A DNA stretch of 64,000 bases from Magicicada septendecula (taxonomy: Eukaryota > Arthropoda > Insecta > Hemiptera > Cicadidae): NCBI GenBank assembly GCA_034769895.1, contig CM068372.1, positions 374,065,258 to 374,129,257 of the forward strand, given 5' to 3'. A program made the position numbers and the translations under genes. The notes beneath the pieces were generated by a model. It was not told where the DNA came from. It searched no databases and saw only the letters and a program-made list of their open reading frames with translations. Shown one piece after another: positions 47,896-59,842 of the stretch (its first letter is position 1; every line of letters begins with the position of its first letter).

Positions 47896-48442
47896 CTAAA
47901 AGGATTTTAAGAAACGTTGACAGAAGGTAATTAACCTATTTTATTGAAGAAACTGCAACGAGCGCAATTCACACGTTATTTCGTAACTATAATATACAAT
48001 CTCAGCTATGTAACTTGCATTCAACCACCTCAAGTCAGCGAAACAAAGAATACTTTAACCACGCTTCAATCGGAGCAGCTTGCGAACCAACTAGTCGATC
48101 TCGCAACTCAAATATATCGATATAGAACGACTGCATTTCAGCCGGAAAGCATTGTACTCATATAGGAATGTATTCATGGTTGAAAACTGTAACGACCGGA
48201 AAATGCGATGTATCGAATACTCACGGGTCACACACATCGAGATAATATATTATATCGATGGTCACACAACATGTACCGGTAGCATGCGGAAGCTCGTTCT
48301 GGTGCGAATTTTGAAAATAAGGTCTTTGTACGTAAAATCGTAAAATATCGTAGCTCATCCGTAAAGCCGTAAAACACATGCTATTCCGTAAATTTTACGG
48401 AAAAACCGTAAAAGTTGGCAGGTATGATATATATATATATAT

Positions 48443-51400
48443 TGTAACGATACAATTAAGCCAAATATCGTACCAGTGATAAAAAAGATAATTCTTGATA
48501 TAAAATTACGTCATATGAAATAAAATGTGTAAAAAATGATTAAAATGTAAATACTTTGACATGACGTACCACGATATTACCCAACCCAAGTGATTGAGCC
48601 AAAAAACCCAAACATAAAGAGGGGAACCACGTAACATACTTATTAAAATGTAAATATTTTGACATGATCGAGCCGACAACCCAAACATACTTAAGACAAT
48701 GTGATTGACAAAACAAAGATGGACACAGAACTAAAGAAGAACCAGAAGAAGATGAAGAATGAAGATGAAGATTATTGAAGAAGAAGAAGAGGAAGAATGA
48801 AGAGGAGACAGATAAAACCCAAGGGGAAACTAACACACATATATAAAAGGGAAAGATTGTATGTTAAAGATAGAATACGGTCAATAAACCTTAAATAATT
48901 ATATATTAATAAAACCAATGTTATTGTTATTATTATTAATTTAACACATATACCCTTTTTTAAGACAATACAATTATAAAGCAAAGTAGTGTAGGAAGAG
49001 TACATTAACCCTGTCAGAAAGGTTAGATTCAACCAAAACACAACTAGCCTAATATTGTTTATTGTAAATATAATACTAGAACAAAATAGTGAGAAATGGT
49101 AGGAGAAGGTATAGGGGTTACCCATTAAATAACACTAATTACAAAACAGTGAACCAAAGTGAAGTGCTTTAGTGAAGTGTTAATGCCCTAAAAAAATAGT
49201 GAAGGTGAATGTGAAACATTCAAATTAGAATGCTAAGGAAATAGACACTCTTTAAAACATTGATAAACCACCAATGATTAAAGTGGAATTATAATTAGTT
49301 GTATACCTAGAAGTAATTAAAAATAGTATTTAAAATTAAAATAAGGAAAGCATGTGACATATCAGGGAGAAAGCCCAGTACCATAACTTGTGTTAACATG
49401 GCATGATAGGATAGAAGTAAAGTTTGTTATTAAAGATTAAAATTGTAAAGAATACAACACCCCATGTTGAAAGGGGAATCAACCTTAATAATATTAGAGA
49501 AAGTGACAATGTTTATCACCCTAGTTTATAAGACAAGATAGAAATCAATGTTAGTACTAAGAATAATTTATGATTTATAAAGAATAGTTGATTCAATATT
49601 AAAGAAAGGGACTTACAGTCCATAAACCTAACTATTATATTTTAAATGAAAAGTAATGAAAATTTATGTTGAATAATAATTAAAACACAAACAAATAAGT
49701 GAAGCCCATCAGGCTGAATTCAGAATGTAATTTAAAAAGGAAATACACTAGAAAACAATCATGGCTGTTTGTAACTATGAAAACAGTTAACTGCCAAGAA
49801 CATTCAAATGCAAATTGTATCAATTTCACAAGAAACCTTACTAATCTAAGAACAGTGAATGGACAATAATTGTATATCAGTTATTTCAACACAGAAATAT
49901 TATTGTAATAATTTAATTCAAGAAAGATATGTTATTTATTAAATGTCAACTAATTAGACTATAGTTAAAGTGTAACAGAATATGACCTTATGAGGTATCA
50001 TTGTAAACTTTGAAAGGAAAGAAAAATAATAGTGATGTCATTTATTATCCCAAGGGAATTATAAGGGAATAAAATCATTAGGAAAATACTTTATAAATTT
50101 GAATAAAAATTCAAATATCTCTAACAATGTATGTAAGGAGTAATTAAACCAGCATTGAATTATTAGTTACTATGACAACGAGTCGTTTGAGGCTTATTTT
50201 TCCGTTAAATTATATAGACGCTGAAGAAACAAAGCGTGGGTACGCCACACAAGAAATTGGACAAACTAAAACTTTAATTTAAACAGTTATAACAAGTCAA
50301 CTAGTGAACCAAAATGATCCAATATGAAGAGACGTCGATCTATACAGAATTAATGATGACCAGGAACGAAATTAAATAAACTAATTGACGAAAAAACCCA
50401 GACCAGTTTGAAGAAGATGCTGGAAGCCTTCAACCAGCCCAAATTCGAAAAATATACGCCTATCCTGATGACGACCCTTCAACGTGAGACGAACTGATAA
50501 GTACCGAATAATTTCTTACTCCTAAAACCCCAAATCACTTAAATTATTTTCAAATGATAAAATTTCTCACTATTTAAAAAATAGTATTTTCTTTCAAAGG
50601 TAAAGACATAGTTTACTTACATTAAAAAACATTTGATTAACTTATAGAGATAACCTTATTTGTGGACATAACTACTGTAACAGAAATACGACACTACTAA
50701 ACAAATTGTACAAACACATTATAAGTCCTAAGTACGTATGAGGTATAATAGTGTACTTTCTTTTCATGTAATCAACGTTTATGTCTATTTTCATGATCAA
50801 AAGAACTCCAGGTTTTAAAAACATAGTAATTTTGTTAAAAGTAAATGAACGATAGTGTTTTGAAACCAATTTTGCCAACCTGAGATGTTTGTGTTTCAAG
50901 CTCTAAGCCGGAGCATAATATTATAAATTTTTTTATGATTCAATTGTCATATTTATTAATAATTAAATGTGTATTAAAAAACGCAGTACAGAACATTACT
51001 ATCTTGTTATTTCATAGGATTTTTTGTAAATATATGTGTGTTAGCGAAGTTTCAAGTCATAGCCAACTAGCGCTTATCACGAGTGGCCGAGTCGACAACC
51101 TGTGTAGCAGCGGGAATAATTCGAACGCCACAGCTGTCCATGCTAATACCACGTATTACTTTAAAAATTAGAGATTTTAATTGTTTTACAAAAACAATTT
51201 GGCGCCACCCGGGAATCATAATCCCTATGAATTAACAGGTAGGTTGTACTGGTGACATTGACAACGCTACGGACTCCAGTAGTGACGTCGATTTATGTAA
51301 CAACCAGTGTGAGGCAAACACACTACTATCACACTAATACACAAAATAAACAAGTGTGATACATTTTAACAGGTACGACCTCGTTTACTCGTTACATATT

Positions 51401-51447
51401 GACGAACCCAACGAGGGGCTTAAAGGAAGTACACAGACACCTGTATA
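48443..51447 (+). mobile_element. Solo LTR K, related to element J (3005 bp)
   Basis: TGTAACGA at the start is the exact complement of TCGTTACA at the end. ATAT flanks both sides inside an AT tract. Begins like J (AATAAGCC-type segment) and carries the same TGGCGCCACCCGGGA near its end (about 51200). The end has two CGTTACA copies 51 nt apart (51396 and 51447) with an AACGAGGGGC segment between them. Only short ORFs. Confidence 0.75.
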
Positions 51448-51454
51448 ACTCGTT

Positions 51455-51489
<35 letters not shown>
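51448..51489. repeat. (AT)n microsatellite between LTRs K and G
   Basis: AT units split from the tract at 48427-48442 by the insertion of K. Confidence 0.9.
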
Positions 51490-51491
<2 letters not shown>

Positions 51492-53206
51492 CAATAGTAC
51501 AAATGTATAGGGTATTGTGCATTGCACAATTAATTAAGATAATTAATATAATTTAAATACATAGTCCATATTGTTAGTAATAATAATAATTCAGCTTTCA
51601 ATCTGAGCTGAACTGTAAAGTGAACAACAAATTTGCATGCTTGCACAGGTGGTCACGCCACACAGCTGTGTCTGTGTGTACACGTGTATCTTGTGTGTGT
51701 GTGTGACCAGTTGATTCCTGTCAAGCGTCACCCCTAAATAAACGCTATTAATTATATGAATTATTTAAATGGTGATAAGTGTATATGAAATATCACAAAA
51801 CCAAATACGCCACAGTGTGTATAATATAAAGACGCACGTGTGTATGAAAAATGGTGCGAAAATAATAAAAAGTGCATATACAGTGAAAATAAACATAAAT
51901 AAAACCCATAATAATCAAGATAACGAGAAACGGTTTAAACACAGTTGTACACATAAAAATTACCGACCAGATGAATATCGGGTAATTTGCAAAAGACTTC
52001 GTATGTTGCGAAGACAAGTGAAAAAGTGTGTGAATAATCGTGTTAGTAAAAGGACGCCATGACAAACCTATTCCTGCAGAGAATTGTCGAAACATGAATT
52101 TTGCGCCCTAGACTATAAATATGCGAGGCACATCAGCCTTGTTCTCTTTCTCGTTCAACCACAGTGGCAGCCGGAGGCTCTGCCCCCCCAACAACAACAA
52201 CTCTTTTTCGACTACAGTGACAGCCGGAGGCGATGCTTGACAACATCATCACTTTCAGGACACCACCGCTGCAGCCAGAGACCATTACGGAGGACAAGGG
52301 AGCAGCACACTACATGGCATAAATTCCAGACGTAGAGGATGAGTCATCGGACTTCCGAGAGGATCCGGAGGACGAGGAAAGGATCCAGGACTTCATGACT
52401 ATGAAGGATTCACCAACAAAGGACTCAGGACCAGGAGAGGGTACGCTGAGAAACCGCTACAATTAAGGTGAAAGAAAGCCATGTATTCCTCATAACAAAA
52501 GACTTAATCAAAGACAGATAAACGTTGTCAAAAGAAAGACAATAAATTCTAAAAGTGTAATTTATAACTTGTAAATATAAATGTCTTGTATAGTAATTAT
52601 AGCATAATTTCGAATTAATAATATATTGAAAATACATTTAAATTGTATAGTAATTATGAAAGCAGAATTTTTGAATTAATAATTTATTGAAAATATTTGA
52701 ATTTAAATTGTATAGTAATTATGAAAGCATAATTGTTGAGTTGATAATTAATGGAAATATTTAAATGTAATTTAGAAAGAATAGAAAGCTACAAAAGTAA
52801 TTAATGCAAATGACAAATGCATATGCAATTACAACCAATTTTTTTTTTTAAGAAAGATTTCAGAATATAATAAATTACTCATAATATACTGAGAAAGTCG
52901 AGAGCCATATTATTAATAATCAAATGTATTTATAAGTATAAGAGTATTTTATGTTTGTATGGAATATGCGATATTACGTGTATGTAATCAGTAAGTATGG
53001 GTACTGAGAATACCCATACACATGCAATAATAATGAGGTTTCAATTCGAAATTTATTTTTAAATTTTAATTAATAAATGTTTTAATTATTTTAAACAATA
53101 CTTTACGTGTTGTTATTATTACAATTACACCCATTGAAAATTTGTAACGTTATAAATATTTGTGCTACTCAACAGGGGGCTCATCAACAATACAAATAAC
53201 GTTATA
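51490..53206 (+). mobile_element. Diverged solo LTR G (1717 bp)
   Basis: Starts TGCAATAGTAC, a likely decayed form of the K start, and ends AACGTTATA. ATAT flanks both sides. Near the end two CGTTATA copies lie 52 nt apart (ends 53154 and 53206) with CAACAGGGGGCTCATC between, homologous in layout to J and K. A CTATAAATA box at about 52112 may be the promoter. It ends 23 bp from the ceramide synthase exon at 53230. Confidence 0.55.
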
Positions 53207-53229
53207 ATATATATTTTTTAATTGCATAC

Positions 53230-53348
53230 CTGCGTAGGATCCATAATGGAAATATACCAAGTCTTGTTACGAACCAAACTAAGGTGAAAATACCAAATAC
53301 TACATCACAGGTGAGCTGGTATTTTGCGTATTTCATCATTTTTGTGAG
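53230..53348 (-). CDS. schlank: Ceramide synthase exon, middle of TLC domain
   Basis: 119 nt, too short for an ORF scan. It encodes LTKMMKYAKYQLTCDVVFGI followed by FTLVWFVTRLGIFPLWILR and two bases (AG) of the next codon. Homologous to the KYAKYQ...F.VVW..TRLGIYP segment that follows the Lag1 motif in animal ceramide synthases. Acceptor AATTGCAG, donor CGCAG/GTATGC. Phases join exactly: the upstream exon ends in phase 0 with IFLE and the downstream exon starts with C to give Ser. The two hydrophobic stretches are transmembrane segments of the ER enzyme. The donor side is only 23 bp from LTR G. Confidence 0.92.
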
Positions 53349-53727
53349 CTGCAATTATCACACAAAGCTGATGTCAGTATTTGTCTTAAAGAAATTTCAA
53401 ATTTATTTTACAAACCTTTTATGATTGCTAAAGATGTAGTGTCAGAGAATTTTAATGTTTATATACCTTGTCCAGCATACTTTAGTGGCAAAGTAAACAA
53501 ACTTAGCGATGTATTAATCTGCCATGCATGTGTCCTGCAGCAAACGTAACAAGCTGTTAGTATGAGATGTGAGATGTCTGTTTCTTGTTCTTCAATTCCA
53601 TTACATTACTGTTCCCAAATTAAACATCTGATATTCAATATTTATTACTATATTTAATTTTGATTAGGTTTCAAACTCATACAGTATTATAATGACATTA
53701 TTACATTGCATTTTTAAAAGGTAAAAA
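53349..53727. other. Intron of ceramide synthase, nothing recognised
   Basis: A+T-rich, no repeat or ORF of note. Confidence 0.5.
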
Positions 53728-53970
53728 TACTTGGATTTTGTTGTCTATGATGTGTCTGTTGATTAACTAATTATAACACTACCGACTCGGAACACACAGT
53801 TTTTTACTGGTAAAAATATAAGTTTTGCCTTATAGCCTGAACCAGTTTTCGCTTATTGTAAGCTTCGTCAGAGGCTGAAAACTGGTTCAGGCTAAAAGGT
53901 AAAATTTGACATATTTACCAATAAAAAACTTTGTGTTCCGAGTCGGTAGTGTTGTACTTATAATTAGGTA
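53728..53970 (-). mobile_element. Penelope-like fragment, family E copy 3 (inverted arms)
   Basis: Arms from about 53765 and 53962 (ACTACCGACTCGGAACACA against TGTGTTCCGAGTCGGTAGT; 19 bases each) face each other. The left arm contains a complete hammerhead-like motif. The left flank continues into TTGATTAACTAATTATAA, shared with copy 2. Assignment to Penelope-like elements rests on the inverted arms and the motif, not on protein. Confidence 0.5.
53835..53875 (-). ncRNA. Hammerhead-like motif, family E (best copy)
   Basis: Minus strand: stem I GCCT/AGGC (4 bp), core CTGACGA, one extra A, stem II GCTT/AAGC with ACAAT loop, GAA, near-palindromic AACTGGTT as stem III, C at the cleavage position. 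All conserved hammerhead positions are present apart from the extra base. Confidence 0.6.
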
Positions 53971-54726
53971 AAAATATTTAGAAATAAGGTATTATTAAAA
54001 ATCTAAACATATTTTATACCCGAGTAACCTAAAACAAGTTACAAACACTGGTAAGTTCTGATGTCAGACTAAAGTCCAATATTTCCTGAAGCGAAAGTCG
54101 GATATTTTTCATAAAACCTGTGGACAATGTCAGCACTATTGTTTAATTACCACTTGTTAAAGCCTTTCCTTGCGTGTGTTTAATGAAGTATGAAGGATCA
54201 TTTGCAGCCATTATTAGCAATAGAACTGTCAAAAGCACTACACTTCACCGTTAGAAGTGTTGAGAATTTCAGTACCATAAATATGTAAACAGTATGGGAC
54301 ATGTGCACATGAGAACTTGAAAGGTCTCATACTTAAGTCTTTTTTAATTTCAAATATTATTGAACAATAGAAACAGTACAGTTTGTGTAATATGACAATA
54401 CAATTTAATTCAGACAGTAATCCAAGTGGGTCTATAATCATGGAGGAAATTGTGCGAAGCACACATCAACCAATCAGACACGGATTTGTTTACTTCTCTA
54501 AACCTATGCTGCACAAGGTATACATACTGTACAGTTCTATGTCATTGTAGGACTTAGCGAACATAATAGGCCTATTGAGAGAAAGTGAAATGTCTCCTAG
54601 CATTATTACAAATATTTGGTTCTGATTACCCTTATTATTTTTAGAAACAAAGTAAATTACAATTATTTTAAATGGAGTCTCTAGTAAATATATTAGTAGT
54701 TGACATATATATATATATATACATAT
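53971..54726. other. Intron of ceramide synthase, nothing recognised
   Basis: No supported gene. A short (TA)n at about 54707-54726 precedes LTR L. Confidence 0.5.
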
Positions 54727-57530
54727 TGTAAAAAGACGAGATCCCGCCTTTAAATTAATGTTGTTAATTTAAAATAAAAGTTAAATATTGATTGTAGTCG
54801 AATCTCGTGTTACTATTTAAAACGTTAATATGAAATCTCTTTGCCTTATATGCAACAATTCTTTTTAGTGATAAATGGTAATTATTGTTTGTGTAATAAA
54901 GTGTGATAATTATAGTGAATAAAATATTAATCGCTGGTCGGTGGATGAATGTAGCCGTAGCGTCGATCTTGCAGTGGAACTCCTCTTCTTGGTTAAGTGT
55001 TGTCAGTGTACGTATCGTCAAGTCTCGTCTGGACAAATAATTTATAATAAAAAACACTTTCACGTACCTGTTCGTGATACTGGAAGTTCTGATGTTCACT
55101 TACCAAAAAATAAACTGCCAAGATGCTCTTATGACCAGCTTACTTTATCAACAAGGTTATATCACTCCTTGTGTGCAATATGGGCGCCACATGGGTTTAT
55201 TTTAGGAAAAAATCCCATGAAAAAACAAATTAATAAAGTTTAGAATCGTATAAATTCTCTCTATGTTTCGTTTAAGTGCTGGAGGCATTCACAACAATTC
55301 AAATATAATTTAGTAAAGTCTCGACTCAGAGTTATTTCACTATACTCAATGTTGAGTATTAATTAACTATATGAAATAAATATAATCAAGGTTTATACTG
55401 AATAAAATCGGGGTTTTATTTTACCCTTTAACACAATTCAACAATTAAAAAAAATACAATAATTACTTTAACATGAACTTGATGTTAATTCGCCCGTTTA
55501 CAATACGGTCTAGCTCAGTTTGGAACATTAAACTCTTATATCTATTAATAAATTTGACTTTTAATTATATAATATATCTCACGCGTAGGCTCTTTGAAAT
55601 ACAATAAAGAACTATCTTATGCCTTGACAGACGTTAATAATAATGATTAGTAATTTGGCCTCTTTTTAAAACTCGTAATTATTTTTCAGGTTAGCGTTCG
55701 TCACGCTTACTTATCTACTAACATATACTTTGATGCTTACTACTAACACAAATATCTTACGTTGGATTAATAAATCCGCTAAATAAATTGATTCTGTGTA
55801 TAAGATTGAAAGTTTTGTTGTCCTTGTGTCAGTACAAAGTTGTGGTAAATAATGATCAGCGCAAACAGAATAGTAATATAAATGGTCACTGTGTTACCTT
55901 ATTTCTTTTGATCGTATAGATTAAAATTTAAAAACACTCCAGTGATCGGATTATAATGACCACTGGTTAATTACACTTCACACGCACTGTGAACGAGGAG
56001 TCTGCCCTCTTCTTACTAAATCTGGGCTATGTAAATTACTGATTACAATACTCTCTCTCTCGTTCTGACATCACGCACTAATTAAAATATTCACTTTACT
56101 GGCGTAGCACTTTCCTTGTAGTCAATTGCTGTATTGTTAAATGTCTTGAAGAAATTTTGAAAGGTTTACTATTGTTATTCTATGTTAAGTTATAAAAAAT
56201 GTTACGGTGACGAGCGGCGACTGTATCGCTCGAGTAGATGACAAAAAGTGTAACGAATTTTCTTCGCTGCTGGTTATATACCCCTTCACTGTATCGTGCT
56301 TAGGGAGAAAAGTCGTTTAGTAAACTCTTTTTTGATTGGCCCTGATAACCGTTACAAATGACGTATTCTTTCTAACTGTCACCGGCGCGAACGTTGTGTT
56401 CAGCTTTTTGTGTTGTTGGTATTACCCGAACAATTTCTTATTTTTAACAATAAATGATGCTAACACGCACTATGCACTTATTATAGTTCCGATCTCGAGG
56501 TTATTACCATCAAATTAAAGTTTAGTTCATGGGCTTTAATTTGATGTGGCTTAACACTGGTTTTAACCTCGTTTTCTTTGACAATGCTTATAAATAATGT
56601 TTTGACACATGGTTTCTCACTGTCGTCTGCTAGCAATGCATAATACGATTATTTCCTATCTTTTATATTTAGTGATTTATACTGCGTTTTCTTTATAACG
56701 TCTTTGTTTGAACACTAATACATCTATGATTATACTTAAGAGCTATTTATAACTGTACAATTCTGAATCCCAACATAATTAGGGTAATGCACTATTATAA
56801 AAAATCCTTATTCTCTAATTACATTTCATTTGGCCTACTCAATTTAACGTTATTCATTAACAATTGAGTGGTGGTATTTCATATTACATTTAGTTATATT
56901 GATTGTTCAGTAAATTTTATGTTCACTAGGAGTCCTGTTTCCTTATTAATTTACTGACAAACGTTTGTTTAGGCATGGGCTAGACACATTCTTAGTACTA
57001 TGTTCATGCCTTAATAATTGTTACTAGTTACATTTTGTACAATAAGGAAGTTACTCATCCACATAAGGTTTCCTTTTATAACTACCTTCACTCACTAATA
57101 TTACATCTGAGCTTGTAATGCTGGTTTTAATATATACTGTGGCCATAGCTAATCTAGTCATAGGCTTTGTCATTTACTGGTCATGGTTCTTTTACTTTCA
57201 GCCAAAATGCTGTTACTGATATTACATTATTTCGATCATTATTTAATTAGTTTTATTAACACATGACTCTACATTAGTGTCATGGACTGGCTTATTTGAC
57301 AGCTTATTGTGAACTTGGCATGTCCATTAGTTAGAGTCAGTCATAGTGTTTGTTGTAGTGTCATGCAGTGTATTCATCACTGCTTCTTGGGATATTTCCT
57401 CTTCTTTCTTCTTTGTTGGTCCTTCTCTTCTTTGCTACATTCATTATAAATGATTCATTAATGTCAATTCAGTGTAATTATTTACCCTTCTGGTGAATGT
57501 CTAGGTTATGTAACATTTTGTGGTGTTACA
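54727..57530 (-). mobile_element. Solo LTR L (2804 bp), distant relative of J/K
   Basis: Minus strand from TGTAACACCAC to CGTCTTTTTACA, with ATAT on both sides and AT tracts around it. A GTGGCGCCCA segment at about 55176-55190 lies toward the element 3' end, as the GGCGCC segment does in J and K. No coding capacity recognised. Confidence 0.5.
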
Positions 57531-57551
57531 ATATATATATATATATATATA
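57531..57551. repeat. (AT)n microsatellite
   Basis: About 10 AT units at the edge of LTR L. Confidence 0.9.
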
Positions 57552-57765
57552 ATTATTAGAAATTTAGGTTGTTAGAAAATTGAAATTTAATAGCTTATAT
57601 TGTTAACATTTTTCATCAGTTCTTTTCTTAATTATATCATGGATTAGTAATATCTAAACTTTGTTATTTATTTTATTGGAGATAATCAAAATCCAACCAA
57701 ATCCAGTAATAATGTGAGAAATAAAAGCTTCATTTAAAGTACTGTTTTAATTACAAACTGATGTA

Positions 57766-59104
57766 CGAGGGCTGTCCAGAAAGTAACTTACGTTTCAGTG
57801 TGGGCGGCGATGGGGTGGGGCTAGTGCCGCCATCTTGGTTACAATGGGTGGCATGACTCAGTATGCATCCAGCTCGGGCCGGTATAGGTTTGTGTTGTGT
57901 TTCTGTAGTTCACTAATAATTTTTAAAATGAGTGCTGCAATTGAAAAACCCGCGAGCTGTGAAGTGTGCTCAGTAATACGATTTCTGCAAGCAGAAAATT
58001 GCAGACCGGTGGACATTCATCGGCAACTGTGTGAGGTGTATGGGAAGAATGTTATGAGTGAGGGAGGAGTAAGGCAGTGGTGTCTTATGTTTAAAAATGG
58101 CCACACCAATATGCACGATGATGAGCGGAGTGGCCGGCCGAGTGTTCTTACTGACAAATTGGTGGAGAAAATCAATAAAAAAATCCGTGAAAATCGCCAC
58201 TTTACGATTACTGAGCTATCACATGAGTTTCCTCAAATTTCACATAGTTTGCTTCATGAAGTTGTCACGATAAAGCTTGTTACCATATGTTTTATGCGCG
58301 ATGGGTCCTGAAAATGCTTACAGAAATGCACAAAAACCAGTGGATGGCATCAGCATTGTCATTTATAGATGCCTACGACAAGGATGGCGATTCTCTACTG
58401 GACCGTATTATAACAGGGGATGAAACCTTGGTTAGGTACGTTAATTGTGAAACAAAAAATCAATCCATGGAATGGGGCCGTACTCGCTCGCCCAAAAAAC
58501 TGAGGAAGTGTTTGCACACCTTGTCAGCCAGGAAAATGATGGTGACAGTTTTTTTGGGACAGAAAGGGGGTTCTCCTGGTAGAGTTTATGGAACAGGGTA
58601 CCACAATCAAATCCGAGGTTTACTGTGAAACCTTAAAAAAGCTGCGGAGAGCAATCCAAAACAAGTGACGTGGTAAGTTGAGTTCCGGGGTATTGTTCTT
58701 CCACGACAACACCCGACCGCATACAGCAGCACGAACGCAAGAACTTCTGGGAAAGTTTGGATGGGAGATTTTCAATCATCCCCCATACAGCCCTGATCTG
58801 GCACCGAGCAATTATCACCTGTTCATGCGTACAAAAAAGTGGCTGGCAACACAGCGCTTTGAAGACGACGAAGAGCTGAAGCCAGGCGTTAATGAATGGC
58901 TGAAATCGCAGGTGGCAGATTTTTATGATGAGGGCTTTCAAAAACTTGTAAATCGTTACGATAAGTGATTGAAATTGAATGGAGACTATGTGGAAAAATA
59001 GTTTAAGAATGTAGTTTTCAACTGTGTAAATAAAAAATGTTTCTTTCGTTTTATTTATTTATTTATTTATTCTAAAACGTAAGTTACTTTCTGGACAGCC
59101 CTCG
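57766..59104 (+). mobile_element. mariner element 1 (1339 bp)
   Basis: Perfect 30-bp terminal inverted repeats starting CGAGGGCTGTCCAGAAAG, flanked by the TA target duplication (57764-57765 and 59105-59106). Size and ORF are those of a Tc1/mariner element. Confidence 0.95.
57928..58968 (+). pseudogene. mariner transposase with frameshifts
   Basis: From ATG at 57928: an N-terminal helix-turn-helix region (VCSVIRFLQAENCRPVDIH, VRQWCLMFKNG, SGRPSVLTD), then in another frame the first catalytic Asp (ITGDETLVRYVN) with the KNQSMEWG motif, and in a third frame the second and third Asp (FFHDNTRPHTA and HPPYSPDLAPSNYHLF). This is the DD34D mariner type. Breaks between 58250 and 58320 and between 58560 and 58680 leave no complete ORF. 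The TIRs are intact, so it could still be moved by another copy. Confidence 0.9.
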
Positions 59105-59842
59105 TATCAGGGCACATAAAATAAAAAGCAGTTTCAGATTAAAAGTTAAACCAATATGGAAACAAAACTATGGATCATTAAGTATGAAATTAATATGTAA
59201 TGACAAAATTGGTTAAACATTTTAGACATGTTTTAAACTTTTAAAATTTCAATCACATAAGATTGATTGACATACCACTTGGCATTTCATCTGTCTTGAT
59301 AATCAACATACAAGACATTTCAAACCTTTTAAGGTACCAAAACTGGTTAACTTATTATTTCTTTCCTTTACTGTAAAAAAAGCTTAGGTTTCAGGGATTG
59401 TAATATGTACAGAAGCAGAAATAGGAATACTGAATACTGGCGACAGATTGTTGAGAAAGTGTGAGAGAGAGAGGGGGGAGATTAATAATACAATTACTTT
59501 ACACTTAATAATAATATAATACTAATGTGAGCCTATATTTTGTTATGTTATTATTTGTTCAATATACAACTAATCAAATACACTATATCACAGATTGAAA
59601 AAAACTGAAATGTCCAGGTTACGTACACGACCTGGTAATTCAAAAATATACCCTGTCCCAACTAAACGTAACATCACTCTGACAAATTAATGTTATAAAC
59701 TGAAAATATTAATTTAATCTCTACACGTTTATTTAGGGTTTACTTTTAATCCTATGGAAATGAAACAGTATTATTAATTTTTGATATTTCAGTCTATAAA
59801 ACGTGTACACAAAAGCAAACAAATATTGACACAAATACAAAC
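59105..59842. other. Intron of ceramide synthase, nothing recognised
   Basis: Between mariner 1 and the exon at 59843. No gene features. Confidence 0.5.

Larger units (their letters stand above)
47676..47945. mobile_element. 270-bp perfect palindrome carrying two hammerhead-like motifs
   Basis: Two arms of 133 bp (47676-47808 and 47813-47945) are exact reverse complements around CGTC. It lies between tandem repeats of hAT-2 and is an insertion. Each arm has one hammerhead-like motif. The head-to-head layout recalls inverted terminal parts of Penelope-like elements; the perfect identity of the arms means a very recent origin or gene conversion. Confidence 0.75.
47284..47965 (-). repeat. Tandem repeats in the hAT-2 5' region
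   Basis: A motif like GACGAGCACAATTCACG recurs near 47285, 47370, 47455, 47548 and 47955, about 85-93 bp apart when the 270-bp palindrome is left out. They lie upstream of the transposase start and may be subterminal transposase-binding or promoter repeats. Confidence 0.6.
44728..48426 (-). mobile_element. hAT transposon hAT-2 (3.7 kb)
   Basis: Imperfect terminal inverted repeats CATAACTGCCAACTTT (44728) and, in complement, CATACCTGCCAACTTTT (ending 48426). Flanks AAATATAT (44720-44727) and ATATATAT (48427-48434) fit an 8-bp duplication in an AT tract. Holds one nearly complete transposase gene and 5' tandem repeats; a 270-bp palindrome has inserted in its 5' region. Confidence 0.8.

Noticed and set aside
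50460..50505. CTGATGA in LTR K with a possible 4-bp stem I (TATC/GATA)
   Set aside because: No stem II between the core and GAA, so not counted as a hammerhead-like copy.
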